Below are positions 7,401 through 20,899 of a stretch of 64,000 bases of DNA, in pieces. This DNA comes from Streptomyces sp. SID486. Its GTDB lineage: Bacteria; Actinomycetota; Actinomycetes; Streptomycetales; Streptomycetaceae. The notes under the pieces were generated by a model. It worked only from the letters and a program-made list of their open reading frames with translations, did not search any database and was not told the DNA's origin. Made by a program: the position numbers and the translations under genes. Location: contig NZ_WWJT01000809.1 of assembly GCF_009865385.1 (NCBI RefSeq), positions 1-64,000 of the forward strand, given 5' to 3'. Every line of letters starts with the position of its first letter. Position 1 is the first letter of the stretch.

Positions 7401-8730
7401 GGACGTACGCGCCCCACGCCGTGCGACGCCCCTCGGCGCCCCGCTGACCGGCCACACCGGACCCATCTGGTCGGTGGCCTTCAGTCCCGACGGCGGCCGG
7501 CTGGCCGCCGCGAGCGCGGACAGCACGGCCAGCCTGTGGAACATCAGCGATCCGGCGTCCCCGTCCCAGGTCGGCGAGCCGCTCGCGGGCAGCAGCGGTG
7601 AGATGTACGCCCTGGGGTTCAGCCCGGACGGCCGCACCCTCGCCACCGGCAGCGGGGACGGCAAGGTGCGCCTGTGGTCGGTCCCGACCTCGGACATGAT
7701 CGGCCGGAGCGGAGCGTTCCGCCCGGACGGCCGGGTGCTGGCCACCGCCGCCCGGGACGGCAGGGTGCGGTTGTGGAACGTGACGCGCACCGGCCGGCCC
7801 GTACCGCTCGGCACCCCGTTCATGCCCGCCGACGGCGACCAGCACACGCTGGTGTTCTCCCCCGACGGCCGCACCCTCGCCGTTCTCGCCGGTGACCGCA
7901 CGGTGCGCCTGTGGAACGTCGCCGACCCCGCCCACCCGGTCCCCGCCGGCCCCTCACTGGCGCTGCGGACCCGCTTCATGGGGCCCAACGCGCTGGCCTA
8001 CAGCCCGGACGGGCGCACCGTCGCCACCGCCCACGACGACCGCACGATCCAGCTGTGGAACGTCACCGACCCCGCGCACGCCGTACCGGTCGGCAAGCCG
8101 ATCACGGGCCACCGCGGCTACATCAACGCCCTCGCCTTCAGCCCGGACGGGCGCACCCTGGCCAGCGGCAGCGCGGACAGCACGATCCGGCTGTGGAACG
8201 TCACCGACCCCGCGCACGCCGTACCGCTCGGCAAGCCCCTCACCGAGCACACGGGTCCCGTCAACGCCCTCGTCTACAGCGCGGACGGGCGCACCCTGGC
8301 CAGCGGGAGCGACGACGACACGGTCCGGCTGTGGAACGTCACCGACCCCGCCGCGGCGACCGCGCTGGGCGCCCCGCTCACCGGCCACACCGAGGCGGTG
8401 ACGTCCCTGACCCTCGGCGCGGACGGTCACATCCTGGCCAGCGGCGGCAACGACAACACGGTCCGGCTGTGGAACGTCACCGACCCCGCCGCGGCGACCG
8501 CGATCGGCCAGTCGATGAGCCCGAACGCCAAGGCGGGGAACTTCCTCTCCTTCAGCCCCAACAGCCGTGTCCTCGGCGTCTCCAGCGGCACCGACACGGT
8601 CCGTCTGTGGAGTCTGGACGCCGACACCGCGATCCGGCACATCTGCTCGGTCACCCGGGGCGTACTGACCCCCGGGCGGTGGCACGAGTACCTGTCCCGC
8701 CTGTCCTACGACCCGCCGTGCGGGCGATGA
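4444..8730 (+). CDS. nSTAND1 ATPase with 14 WD40 repeats
   Basis: 1428 residues. Residues 1-100 form a helical, HTH-like domain (VSAQRISDWRRARNVPAQF). At about 150 the nSTAND1 lead-in CPYRGLAPY...WFFGRE begins, with Walker A GASGAGKS at 186-193 and Walker B VVIVDQFEE at 370-378. A Pro/Glu/Gly-rich insert of about 75 residues follows Walker A. An arm with HEALLHAWPRL ends at about 640, then one membrane helix (about 692-712). Residues about 772-1400 hold 14 WD40 repeats ending in RLWDV or RLWNV, enough for two seven-bladed propellers. STAND proteins are signal-dependent switches; here the propellers are the likely sensor. The ligand and output are unknown. A TTG at 4459 with GAGGGG 9-14 nt upstream is an alternative start. 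Confidence 0.9.
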   Translation: MRGGTLSSDSGARTAFAERLALLYKEAGNPPLKSVAESVVRLQRIDERGRPVRVSAQRISDWRRARNVPAQFAALAAVLQILIPEARRLRPLPVSAGLYDLAHWQRLWELALAGPVGDRPASPAEENRRPPAQAPPVSGGVCPYRGLAPYRHEDARWFFGRERSTHSLVAQLRAAERSGGLVMLVGASGAGKSSLLNAGLVPAVRGGALNSGSDSGREGPPADGPVHPPRGQEHAPRSRQSQGPEHEPGRAPEPVPAPGPEHGLAPEQVPGPEREPAAAPAGRAVPASPHDPAEPLGPVLQFVPGADPLGELVHRVPELAAVAVEALAAERAASENPALPGCDAPRVTRAVREAIAAWADRAHAPGGRPVVIVDQFEEAFTLCSDEAERRTFIHFLHCACTPPAGSGVPAPVRVVLGIRADFYEQCLGYPELSDALQHRHMVLGPLTNAELRDAVTGPAKAVGLELEPGLAELIVREVSADGPRGAHDAGVLPLLSHALLATWQRRKAGKLTLAGYRAAGGIQGAVAATAERAWSGLDPAARTAARLLLLRLVRLGEDTQATRRRGTRRQLAAESADPGKTEESLEALVRARLVTLDADTVEITHEALLHAWPRLRHWIDEDRGDHLLRQRLEEDGRSWEDSDRDSSLLYRGSRLEHARTWARSAGDTYLTRSAVEFLAASVRLRRRTVWLSRAAVAALVVLALLAGGSAVVAWKQRDDAVFEQVLAEADRVQHTDPSLAAQLDLVAHRLRPGDEGTYSRLISIVNAPLATPLSGHTGAVYLTSFSPDGRTLATASYDRTVRLWDVSDPHRPAPLGKPLTGHASWVSSAVFSPDGHTLASAGDDGTVRLWDVTDPAHAVPLGKPLTGHRGTIYLVAFSPDGHTLATAGEDRTVRLWDVTDPRRPGAPATLRGHTAAVRAVAFGPDGHTLATAGDDDTIRLWDVSARHRPEPLSTLRGHTDLVHSVAFSPDGHTLASGSADDTIRLWDVRAPRRATPLGAPLTGHTGPIWSVAFSPDGGRLAAASADSTASLWNISDPASPSQVGEPLAGSSGEMYALGFSPDGRTLATGSGDGKVRLWSVPTSDMIGRSGAFRPDGRVLATAARDGRVRLWNVTRTGRPVPLGTPFMPADGDQHTLVFSPDGRTLAVLAGDRTVRLWNVADPAHPVPAGPSLALRTRFMGPNALAYSPDGRTVATAHDDRTIQLWNVTDPAHAVPVGKPITGHRGYINALAFSPDGRTLASGSADSTIRLWNVTDPAHAVPLGKPLTEHTGPVNALVYSADGRTLASGSDDDTVRLWNVTDPAAATALGAPLTGHTEAVTSLTLGADGHILASGGNDNTVRLWNVTDPAAATAIGQSMSPNAKAGNFLSFSPNSRVLGVSSGTDTVRLWSLDADTAIRHICSVTRGVLTPGRWHEYLSRLSYDPPCGR

Positions 8731-8800
8731 TCAGCCAACCTGCCTGAATAAACCCGGACTTGGTCCCACACGACCGACAACCTTGTTACCCTTGGCCATA

Positions 8801-8840
8801 GCCCGATCGCTGGTGCATCCCCCGTCGCCAGCGGTCGGGC
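8801..8840. terminator. hairpin between convergent genes
   Basis: Thirteen-bp stem GCCCGATCGCTGG (8801-8813) / CCAGCGGTCGGGC (8828-8840) with one G.U pair; the 14-nt loop holds five consecutive C on the plus strand. It lies 70 nt after the nSTAND1 stop and before the convergent membrane-protein gene. No U tract, so an RNA element is an alternative. Confidence 0.5.
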
Positions 8841-8921
8841 GTTCTCGTACCCGGCCGTCGACGAGCGGTGTCCGGCGGGGCCCTGCCGGCGTCGGCTGCG
8901 GGGGAACTGCGGCCCGACGGC

Positions 8922-9383
8922 CTACCGCGACTGTCCGCGCGCCCGGTGAAGGCGCTGGCATGCCGGACGGTTCCCCGCGCGCTGGGCCGGCGCCTGCGCG
9001 GGGGAGCGGCGGGCGTCCCGCCTCAGACTGATCATCGCCGCCGTACCGCTCAACAGCCCGCCGAGCCCCGAGACCCCCGAGATCACCAGCGGCCACACGG
9101 CGACGGGCGCCGGACCGCCGGGCGCCCCGCCACCCGAACCGGGCGCTCCGCCCCCCGAACCGGGGGGCGGTACCCCCTGCTCGGTGGCACCCAAGCCAGG
9201 AAGAGCGCCGGTCACGTACCCGATCACGAGCGTGAGCAGACAGACGGCGAACCCCGCGAGGCAGACGGCCACCCACCGGCGCGCCCCCGTGAGGTGCGCG
9301 GGGTGGCGTGTGACCGGCGCCGGTACACCCGGCACGCCCGGCGCCCTGCCGGGCCACTCGGAACGATGGGACACGGTGCTCAC
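8922..9383 (-). CDS. small two-helix membrane protein
   Basis: 153 residues from a GTG at 9383 (another GTG at 9374). Two hydrophobic helices are visible: WVAVCLAGFAVCLLTLVIGY at about 37-56 and VAVWPLVISGVSGLGGLLSG at about 94-113. They are joined by a Gly/Ser/Pro-rich loop with GSGGGAP repeated. The C-terminal tail is basic and Arg/Ala-rich. No family recognised and no catalytic motif. No clear ribosome binding site was found for any start, which lowers confidence. It converges with the nSTAND1 gene. Confidence 0.55.
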   Translation of the reverse strand: MSTVSHRSEWPGRAPGVPGVPAPVTRHPAHLTGARRWVAVCLAGFAVCLLTLVIGYVTGALPGLGATEQGVPPPGSGGGAPGSGGGAPGGPAPVAVWPLVISGVSGLGGLLSGTAAMISLRRDARRSPAQAPAQRAGNRPACQRLHRARGQSR

Positions 9384-9758
9384 CCCACACCCGCGGGACC
9401 GCCGACCCGTCACTCGAATCTCACCACGTCACCGCGTCGCGGACGCGGTCCGACCGGCTTCACAAGGCCATACCACCAGCGTGCGCCCGGAACCGGAGGC
9501 GCGCATGCGCAACACGGACAGCGCACCCCCCGGTGGTGCCGGAGAGACGACCGCCCCAGCCTGCTACGGCCGGGGGAACCGAAGAGACGACCGCCCGGCC
9601 TGCTACGGCCCGGCGGAGCCGGAGAGACAACCGCCCCGGCCTGGTACGGCCGGGGGAACCGAAGAGACGACCGCCCCGGCCTGCTACGGCCCGGTGGAGC
9701 CGGAGAGACGACGGCCCCGGCCTGCTCCGCCGCGCCGCTCTCCCTCACCCGTCCTCGA
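9384..9758. other. intergenic containing a 40-bp minisatellite
   Basis: 375 bp between the two-helix membrane protein and the 3' end of the MDMPI gene. Most of the second half is the tandem array listed separately. The first part shows no gene or promoter with confidence. Confidence 0.5.
9544..9731. repeat. 40-bp tandem repeat, 4.7 copies
   Basis: Units begin with GAGACGACCGCCCC at 9544, 9584, 9624, 9664 and 9705, so the period is 40, 40, 40 and 41 bp. Copies alternate between two endings, GGGGGAACCGAA (units 1 and 3) and GGAGCCGGA (units 2 and 4), so the array is an 80-bp higher-order repeat. The period is not a multiple of three and no frame carries a peptide repeat through it, so it is treated as non-coding. 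Confidence 0.9.
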
Positions 9759-10556
9759 CTACTCCTCCGGCTCCCACGCGCGGAGCAGGTCCAGCAGACC
9801 CGCGTCTCCCTCGATTCGCAGGGAGTCCGCCGGAATCCGGTCGTACACGAAGAGGACCAGCTCACCGGCCGTGCCGTGAACGGAGACGCCGGCCGCGGCC
9901 AGGCTCTCGCCGGCAGCGGCGGCAGACGTCGTGCCGGGCGCGGGGATACGGGTGGAGCGTGCGCCGTCGCCGTCGACCGTCAGGCGCCATGAGTGGCCCC
10001 CGGTGGCGTGGAAGTCGAAGGCAGTGGGCTTGTGCGGCCACGGACTCGGCGTGGCGACGCAGGTGAACAGGAACTCCTCGACCCCGTCGAGTGCCACCTC
10101 CTCCGGCAACGGCTGCGGGGCACCCACCGTGACCTGGGCGTCGTAGGTGTGCACCGCGATCTGCTGGAGCTGGTGCCGGGCGACGGCGCCACAGGTCGGC
10201 GGCGACTGCGACGCACCCCACCACGTCCAGCAACCGCGATCCGGGCCGGCCTCCCGCAGTGCGTCCCCCAGCTGCCGCGTGGACTCCGCCAACCAGTCGA
10301 GCAGGGCCTGGCGCTCCCGAGGCGCGGCCGGGGCGCCCTCCGCCGCGGACTTGGCCGGTGCGGGACCGGCGGCGACGGTGGCGGCCCAGTCACGGCGCCC
10401 CTCACCGATGTGCTGCGCCAGATCGAACAGCGTCCACTCCGGGCAGGTCGGCACCTGCACGTCGAGGCTGGGCGCGGAGGCTACCGCGGCACGGAAGGCG
10501 CTCGACCGTTCGTCTATCAGTCGCAACAGATCGGGGAACGCGAGTGTCGTTGTCAC
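9759..10556 (-). CDS. maleylpyruvate isomerase family mycothiol-dependent enzyme
   Basis: 265 residues. An MDMPI/DinB-like N-terminal four-helix domain is indicated by VPTCPEWTLFDLAQHIGEGR (conserved His after PEW, near residue 50) and by ARHQLQQIAVHTYDAQ, whose two His residues normally complete the metal site together with the first. A smaller C-terminal domain follows (TGGHSWRLTVDGDG). Members use mycothiol, the actinobacterial thiol, for isomerisation, transfer or detoxification; the substrate cannot be inferred. GTG start at 10556 with AGGGAG 5 nt upstream. Monocistronic, transcribed away from the tRNA gene. Confidence 0.85.
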   Translation of the reverse strand: MTTTLAFPDLLRLIDERSSAFRAAVASAPSLDVQVPTCPEWTLFDLAQHIGEGRRDWAATVAAGPAPAKSAAEGAPAAPRERQALLDWLAESTRQLGDALREAGPDRGCWTWWGASQSPPTCGAVARHQLQQIAVHTYDAQVTVGAPQPLPEEVALDGVEEFLFTCVATPSPWPHKPTAFDFHATGGHSWRLTVDGDGARSTRIPAPGTTSAAAAGESLAAAGVSVHGTAGELVLFVYDRIPADSLRIEGDAGLLDLLRAWEPEE

Positions 10557-10702
10557 ACGGACTCCCTATCACCGCGTTCCGGCGACAGGACAGCGATTTT
10601 CACAGCCGCCGCGGCGAGCGCGCGACCCCCCGGCCGGCCCACCCACCGGCACACCCCGCACGCCCACCGAGACGGACGGCTGGTGTCAACCGCCCACACC
10701 AA

Positions 10703-10733
10703 AAGACCCCCGGCCCTGTGGACCGGGGGTCTT
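10703..10733 (-). terminator. tRNA-Ile terminator
   Basis: Perfect 11-bp stem AAGACCCCCGG (10703-10713) / CCGGGGGTCTT (10723-10733). The AAAA on the plus-strand left flank reads as a U run after the hairpin on the minus strand. It lies 6 nt beyond the tRNA 3' end. Confidence 0.9.
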
Positions 10734-10738
10734 CTCGC

Positions 10739-10815
10739 TGGTGGGGCTAACAGGATTTGAACCTGTGGCCTCATCCTTATCAGGGATGCGCTCTAACCAA
10801 CTGAGCTATAGCCCC
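10739..10815 (-). tRNA. tRNA-Ile (GAT anticodon)
   Basis: 77 nt on the minus strand with encoded CCA. The acceptor stem GGGGCTA pairs with TAGCCCC, the D arm contains AGCTCAGTTGGTTAGAGC, the anticodon loop reads CTGATAA with GAT, and the T arm contains GGTTCAAATCC. It sits alone between the MDMPI gene and the DUF3566-gyrA-gyrB genes. Confidence 0.97.
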
Positions 10816-10938
10816 GCCGCGCTCTGCGGTATGTGTCCCGCGCGCTGACTCCTGAAGATTAGCGCACGACCGCGCCAGTCCCAAAATCGGTTGGCGGTGG
10901 ACCGTCAGGTCAGGAACCCGCAGGCGGTCGCCCGGCCG

Positions 10939-11682
10939 TCACTCGTCCTCCGCCAGGGTCAGCTCGATGCCGCCCACGAAGCCCGCGGAGAGGTTGTAGA
11001 TGAACGCCCCCAGTGTCGCCAGCGCCGTGGCCAGCACGACGTCGATGACCGCGATGATCGTCGTGAACATCAGCACGTGGGGGAGCGAGAGGAACGCCTG
11101 GAGGTCGAAGCCGTTCGCCTCGTTCGAGCCGGTCGCCTCCGAGATCGTGCCGCCGACCGTGGAGAACACACCCATCGCGTCCATGACCATCCACAGCACC
11201 GCCGAGGCGACGATCGTGCAGATGCCGAGCGCGATGGAGAGCAGGAAGCTGACCTTCATCACCGACCACGGGTCGGCCTTGGCCACCCGCAGCCGCGCCT
11301 TGCGGGTCCGCGGCGCGGTCCGCACGCCGGTCCGCGGCTTGCGGACCGCCCCGGCGGGGGCCGCCGGATAGGCCTGCGGCGGGTGGTACGGCCCGTCGGG
11401 CCGCTCCGGCCGCCGCTCACCGGGAAGCGGAGACGCCGGCCGTGCCTCGCCGGCCTGGGCCGGACCTCGGGTGTCCGTCACAGTTCCCCCCTGGGATGCC
11501 TGCTGGGATTCCTGCGTGCCGGAAGGGTCCGTCACGGAAGCCTTCACCGGCTTCAGATTGGTCGTGTGCGGGTCGTGCGGGTCGTTCGCACGTGCCGCAC
11601 GCGCGGCGGAGCCACGGCCGCCGCCGTCCGTTTCCGTACCTGTGGAGGTACCGGCCGATCCGGCGCCCGTGGCTCCGCTCAC
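10939..11682 (-). CDS. DUF3566 transmembrane protein
   Basis: 247 residues. The first 120 are a disordered Ser/Thr/Pro-rich cytosolic segment; the C-terminal half is the DUF3566 domain with two or three helices (VMKVSFLLSIALGICTIVAS, then LPHVLMFTTIIAVIDVVLAT and LGAFIYNLSAGFVGGIELTL). The family follows gyrA in many actinobacteria, including the mycobacterial Rv0007 position. Function is unknown, but co-transcription with gyrase is likely: only 18 bp separate it from gyrA. GTG start with AGGAGAGAG 5 nt upstream. Confidence 0.9.
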   Translation of the reverse strand: MSGATGAGSAGTSTGTETDGGGRGSAARAARANDPHDPHTTNLKPVKASVTDPSGTQESQQASQGGTVTDTRGPAQAGEARPASPLPGERRPERPDGPYHPPQAYPAAPAGAVRKPRTGVRTAPRTRKARLRVAKADPWSVMKVSFLLSIALGICTIVASAVLWMVMDAMGVFSTVGGTISEATGSNEANGFDLQAFLSLPHVLMFTTIIAVIDVVLATALATLGAFIYNLSAGFVGGIELTLAEDE

Positions 11683-11700
11683 GATGACTCTCTCCTCGTG

Positions 11701-14295
<2,595 letters not shown>

Positions 14296-14337
14296 TGCTG
14301 GTGAAGATCCTTCCTGGTGCGGTCAGCTGAGACCGAC

Positions 14338-16780
<2,443 letters not shown>

Positions 16781-17419
16781 TCACCCGTACGTATCGCCGG
16801 GTCCGGTGCTGCCCGGAGCCCGCAGCGGGCCGTACCGGCGGGACTGGCCGCCCGGGTTGAGCACCTTGATCATCCGTACGCTGCCGTGCCCGAGATCCTC
16901 GTTGAGCCGGGCCACCAGCGCCGGCGCGAGCACCCGCAGCTGGGTCGCCCAGGCCGTCGAGTCGCACTGGACGGTGAGCACCCGCTCGTCCTCGTCGTAG
17001 CGCTGCGGCACACAGTGCTTCGCCAGGTCGTCGCCGACGATCTCCGGCCAGCGGCCCATCACGCCGCCCACCGCCGCGGGCGTCTCCCAGCCGCGCTCGT
17101 TGATCAGCCGGTTGATCGCCGCGCCCAGCGCCATCGGATCGCGTCCGTCGGCCCGTGCGCCGGAGCGCAGGCCGCCGCCGCGCCGCGCCTGCTTCTTCTG
17201 CCGCGCCGCGTCCCCACGCGCGCGTGCCTGCTCCTTCGCAGCGCGCAACGCCACGCGCGCGAGGTCCACACCGGAGGACTCCTTCGCCCCCCGGCCCGTC
17301 TCCGGGTTCGCGCCCCTGCCGGTCTCGGGGCCGGCTCCCCTGCCGGTCTCCGGGGCGGCGCCCCGGGCCGTGTACGGCTCGCTCCGGCGGGCGCCCGCGC
17401 CGGGTTCCTCGCCGCTCAT
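16781..17419 (-). CDS. dciA: DciA, replicative helicase operator (DUF721)
   Basis: 212 residues. The C-terminal half is the DUF721 KH-like domain: [20 protein letters not shown], then W.EIVG in [14 protein letters not shown], and a terminal region [14 protein letters not shown]. DciA is the ancestral loader/operator of DnaB in bacteria lacking DnaC or DnaI, so it should work with the dnaB at 57968. The N-terminus is disordered and contains three tandem PETGRGA octad-like units plus a Lys/Arg-rich stretch. Its ATG overlaps the recF stop by 4 nt (ATGA), showing translational coupling. Confidence 0.9.
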   Translation of the reverse strand: MSGEEPGAGARRSEPYTARGAAPETGRGAGPETGRGANPETGRGAKESSGVDLARVALRAAKEQARARGDAARQKKQARRGGGLRSGARADGRDPMALGAAINRLINERGWETPAAVGGVMGRWPEIVGDDLAKHCVPQRYDEDERVLTVQCDSTAWATQLRVLAPALVARLNEDLGHGSVRMIKVLNPGGQSRRYGPLRAPGSTGPGDTYG

Positions 17420-18537
17420 ACGCGCTCCACCGTCCCGTCGGCGACCGCGTACCGGACTCCGGCCAGCACCCCGGGGACGTCGTCGTCCACGGCGGCGGTC
17501 ACCAGGACCTGTTCGCCGGGCGCGACCAGCTCCGCGAGCCGTTCCCGGCGGCGGGCGTCCAGCTCCGCGAACACGTCGTCGAGGATCAGCACCGGCTCGT
17601 TGCCCTCGGCGCGCAGCAGGTCGTACGAGGCCAGCCGCAGAGCCAGGGCGTAGGACCAGGACTCGCCGTGCGAGGCGTACCCCTTCGCGGGCAGCTGACC
17701 GAGTCGGAGAACCAGATCGTCACGGTGAGGGCCGACAAGGGTGACGCCCCGGTCGATCTCCTGTTTGCGCGCCTCCGCCAGCGCCGCCATGAGCTGGGCG
17801 CAGAGGTCCTCACGCGTGTGGGCCTCACCGGGCGCGGACGGCTTGTACTCCAGCCCGACCGGACCGCCGCCGGGGGCCAGCTGCTCGTACGCCTTGTCGG
17901 CCAGCGGCCGCAGCGCGGCGATCAGGTCCATCCGCTGGGCGAGCAGCTCCGCGCCCGCGCGCGCGAGGTGCTGGTCCCAGACGTCCAGGGTGGACAGGTC
18001 CATGGAGCGCCCCCCGTGCCGGCGTGCCAGCGCGGCCGTCTTCAGCAGGGTGTTGCGCTGCTTGAGGACCCGCTCGTAGTCGGAGCGCACGCCCGCCATC
18101 CGCGGGGACCGGGCCGTGACCAGCTCGTCCAGGAACCGCCGCCGCTCCCCGGGGTCCCCCTTCACCAAGGCGAGGTCCTCGGGCGCGAACAGCACGGTCC
18201 GTACGATCCCCAGCACGTCCCGCGGCCTGACCTGCGAGGACCGGTTGACGCGGGCGCGGTTGGCCTTGCCCGGGTTCAGCTCCAGCTCGATCAGCTGCTG
18301 CCGTTCGCCCTGCCGGACCTGCGCCCGCACGACGGCGCGCTCGGCGCCCATGCGGATCAGGGGGGCGTCGGAGGCCACCCGGTGGCTGCCGAGCGTGGCC
18401 AGGTACCCGACCGCCTCCACCAGATTGGTCTTGCCCTGCCCGTTGGGGCCGACGAAGGCGGTGACGCCCGGGTCGAGCGGAACCTCGGCCCGGGCGTACG
18501 AGCGGAAGTCGGCCAGCGAAAGATGCGTGACGTGCAT
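17416..18537 (-). CDS. recF: DNA replication and repair protein RecF
   Basis: 373 residues. SMC-like ABC ATPase that loads RecA on gapped DNA with RecO and RecR. Walker A GPNGQGKT at residues 30-37, Walker B in [11 protein letters not shown] near 300, and the signature region upstream of it. ATG start. It forms a translationally coupled pair with dciA (4-nt overlap) and follows gnd by 46 bp, so it is probably part of a gnd-recF-dciA transcript. Confidence 0.97.
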   Translation of the reverse strand: MHVTHLSLADFRSYARAEVPLDPGVTAFVGPNGQGKTNLVEAVGYLATLGSHRVASDAPLIRMGAERAVVRAQVRQGERQQLIELELNPGKANRARVNRSSQVRPRDVLGIVRTVLFAPEDLALVKGDPGERRRFLDELVTARSPRMAGVRSDYERVLKQRNTLLKTAALARRHGGRSMDLSTLDVWDQHLARAGAELLAQRMDLIAALRPLADKAYEQLAPGGGPVGLEYKPSAPGEAHTREDLCAQLMAALAEARKQEIDRGVTLVGPHRDDLVLRLGQLPAKGYASHGESWSYALALRLASYDLLRAEGNEPVLILDDVFAELDARRRERLAELVAPGEQVLVTAAVDDDVPGVLAGVRYAVADGTVERV

Positions 18538-18583
18538 GGTCGTCCCGCCGACCTCCCTGCTTGTCTCCGGCCCGCCGAGGGGC

Positions 18584-19459
18584 CTACTTCTTCTCTACGG
18601 CGTGGCCGCCGAACTGGTTGCGCAGCGCGGCGATCATCTTCATCTGCGGCGAGTCCTCCTGCCGGGAGGCGAACCGCGCGAACAGCGACGCGGTGATCGC
18701 CGGCAGCGGCACCGCGTTGTCGATCGCGGCCTCCACCGTCCAGCGTCCCTCACCGGAGTCCTGTGCGTAGCCGCGCAGGCCGCCCAGGTGCTCGTCCTCG
18801 TCGAGGGCGTTGACCGCGAGGTCCAGCAGCCAGGACCGGATGACGGTGCCCTCCTGCCAGGAGCGGAAGACCTCGCGGACGTTCTCCACGGAGTCGACCT
18901 TCTCCAGCAGCTCCCAGCCCTCGGCGTAGGCCTGCATCATGGCGTACTCGATGCCGTTGTGGACCATCTTCGCGAAGTGGCCCGCGCCGGCCTTGCCCGC
19001 GTGCACCGCGCCGAAGTCGCCCGCCGGCTTCAGCGCGTCGAAGACGGGCTGCACCTTGGCGATGTCGGCGGCGTCGCCGCCGTACATCAGCGCGTACCCG
19101 TTCTCCAGGCCCCAGACGCCGCCGGAGACACCGCAGTCGACGAAACCTATGCCCTTGGCGGCCAGCTGCTCGGCGTGCTTCTCGTCGTCCGTCCAGCGGG
19201 AGTTGCCGCCGTCCACGACCACGTCACCGGGCTCCAGCAGCTCGGCGAGCCGGTCGACGGTCGACTGGGTGGGCTCGCCGGCCGGGACCATCACCCAGAC
19301 CACGCGCGGGCCGCTGAGCTTGCCCACAAGTTCTTCCAGGCTGTGGACATCCGCGAGGTCCGCGGTGCGGTCGTATCCGATGACGGTGTGGCCCGCGCGG
19401 CGGATCCGCTCGCGCATGTTGCCGCCCATCTTGCCGAGGCCGACGAGACCGAGCTCCAT
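18584..19459 (-). CDS. gnd: 6-phosphogluconate dehydrogenase (decarboxylating), short type
   Basis: 291 residues, the short form used by many actinobacteria and Gram-positives rather than the 470-residue enzyme. NAD(P)-binding [12 protein letters not shown] at the N-terminus; substrate/catalytic region [18 protein letters not shown] with the conserved Lys and His-Asn. It converts 6-phosphogluconate to ribulose-5-phosphate with CO2 release. The insertion of this metabolic gene between dnaN and recF is the usual Streptomyces arrangement. ATG start. Confidence 0.93.
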   Translation of the reverse strand: MELGLVGLGKMGGNMRERIRRAGHTVIGYDRTADLADVHSLEELVGKLSGPRVVWVMVPAGEPTQSTVDRLAELLEPGDVVVDGGNSRWTDDEKHAEQLAAKGIGFVDCGVSGGVWGLENGYALMYGGDAADIAKVQPVFDALKPAGDFGAVHAGKAGAGHFAKMVHNGIEYAMMQAYAEGWELLEKVDSVENVREVFRSWQEGTVIRSWLLDLAVNALDEDEHLGGLRGYAQDSGEGRWTVEAAIDNAVPLPAITASLFARFASRQEDSPQMKMIAALRNQFGGHAVEKK

Positions 19460-19620
19460 CAGTTGTGTTCCTTAGGTCGCTGTGTGGCGTGAGAGGCACC
19501 TGAGGTGCCGAGCCGAGCCTAAACCCGGACGCTCATGCACAGCTGTGGGCATACGCGCTCATGCGTTACCCCGCTGACCTACGGCTTCACACCGTGTCGC
19601 GGCCCCGGCCCCACCGTCGC

Positions 19621-19646
19621 GCCGGGCGCCCACAAAGACGCCCGGC
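19621..19646 (-). terminator. hairpin after dnaN
   Basis: Arms GCCGGGCG (19621-19628) and CGCCCGGC (19639-19646) with a 10-nt loop. It lies 24 nt beyond the dnaN stop on the minus strand and separates dnaN from gnd. Confidence 0.5.
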
Positions 19647-19669
19647 TCTGTGCACAGCTGTGGACGACG

Positions 19670-20800
19670 TCAGCCGCTCAGCCGCACGGGCATGATCAGG
19701 TACTTGTACGCGTCGTCGGCCTCGGCGTCCAGCGCCGGCTTGCCGCTGAGCAGCGCGGGCTTGGTGGACGTGGTGAACGACAGCTGCGCCACCGGCGAGT
19801 CGATCGCGCTCAGCCCGTCCAGCAGGAACGTCGGGTTGAAGGCGATCGAGATGTCGTCGCCCTCCAGCTGCGCGTCGACCCTTTCCACAGCCTGTGCGTC
19901 GTCGCTGGAGCCCGCCTCCAGGATCAGGACACCCTGCTCGAAGCTCAGCCGGACCGGGGTGTTGCGCTCGGCAACCAGGGCCACGCGCTTGACCGCCTCC
20001 ACGAAGGGCGCGGTCTCGATCACGGCGACGGAGTTGAACTCGGTCGGGAACAGCGTCCGGTACTTCGGCAGGTCGCCCTCGAGCAGACGCGTGGTCGTAC
20101 GCCGGCCCGCGCCCTCGAAACCGATCAGGCCCTCTCCAGCGCCCGAGCCGGAGAGCGCCAGGATGACGCTGTCACCGCTCGTCAGGGCCTTGGCGGTGTC
20201 CTGGAGCGTCTTGGCGGGCACCAGGGCGACCGCGGAGACGTCCGGGTTCTCCGGCTTCCAGAGGAACTCACGGACGGCGAAGCGGTAACGGTCGGTGGAG
20301 GCCAGGGTGACCGTGTCGCCCTCGATCTCGATGCGCACACCGGTGAGCACCGGGAGCGTGTCGTCACGGCCGGCGGCGATGGCCACCTGGGAGACGGCGG
20401 CGGCGAAGACCTCGCCGGGGACGGTGCCGGTCGCGTTCGGCATCTGCGGCAGCGCCGGGTACTCCTCCACAGGGAGGGTGTGGAGGGTGAAGCGGGAGGA
20501 GCCGCAGACCACGGTCGCCCGTACACCGTCTGTGGAGATCTCCACCGGCCGGTTGGGTAGGGCGCGGGAGATGTCGGCGAGCAGCCGGCCCGAGACGAGG
20601 ACGGTGCCCTCCTCCTCGACCTCGGCCTCGACGTTGACCCGCGCGGAGACCTCGTAGTCGAAGCTCGACAGGCTCAGCTGGCCGTCCTCGGCCTTGAGCA
20701 GCAGGCCGGCGAGGACAGGCGCCGGCGGACGGGCCGGGAGGCTGCGTGCTGCCCACGCCACTGCCTCCGCGAGTACGTCGCGTTCCACCCGGATCTTCAC
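19670..20800 (-). CDS. dnaN: DNA polymerase III beta sliding clamp
   Basis: 376 residues, normal length for three clamp domains. Recognisable segments: PARPPAPVLAGLLLKAEDGQ, VSGRLLADISRALPN, DRYRFAVREF and the C-terminal YLIMPVRLSG typical of beta clamps. It forms the ring that tethers polymerase III to DNA. The gene runs away from oriC; its GTG start has AGGAGG upstream. The dnaA-dnaN spacing of 1.25 kb is the Streptomyces oriC arrangement. Confidence 0.97.
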   Translation of the reverse strand: MKIRVERDVLAEAVAWAARSLPARPPAPVLAGLLLKAEDGQLSLSSFDYEVSARVNVEAEVEEEGTVLVSGRLLADISRALPNRPVEISTDGVRATVVCGSSRFTLHTLPVEEYPALPQMPNATGTVPGEVFAAAVSQVAIAAGRDDTLPVLTGVRIEIEGDTVTLASTDRYRFAVREFLWKPENPDVSAVALVPAKTLQDTAKALTSGDSVILALSGSGAGEGLIGFEGAGRRTTTRLLEGDLPKYRTLFPTEFNSVAVIETAPFVEAVKRVALVAERNTPVRLSFEQGVLILEAGSSDDAQAVERVDAQLEGDDISIAFNPTFLLDGLSAIDSPVAQLSFTTSTKPALLSGKPALDAEADDAYKYLIMPVRLSG

Positions 20801-20899
20801 CGTAAGCCGCCTCCTGCTGTTGCTACTGAGTCCTCCGACTCGGTGTCACCGCCCACTGGGACGGGAAGGACACCGGGGACCAGTCTGACGCACGGCACT

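Noticed and set aside
8731-9390. Minus-strand 219-residue frame overlapping the small membrane protein
   Set aside because: The sequence is Arg/Gly-rich without hydrophobic segments or a family match, whereas the frame 8922-9383 encodes two clear membrane helices. They cannot both be the main gene.
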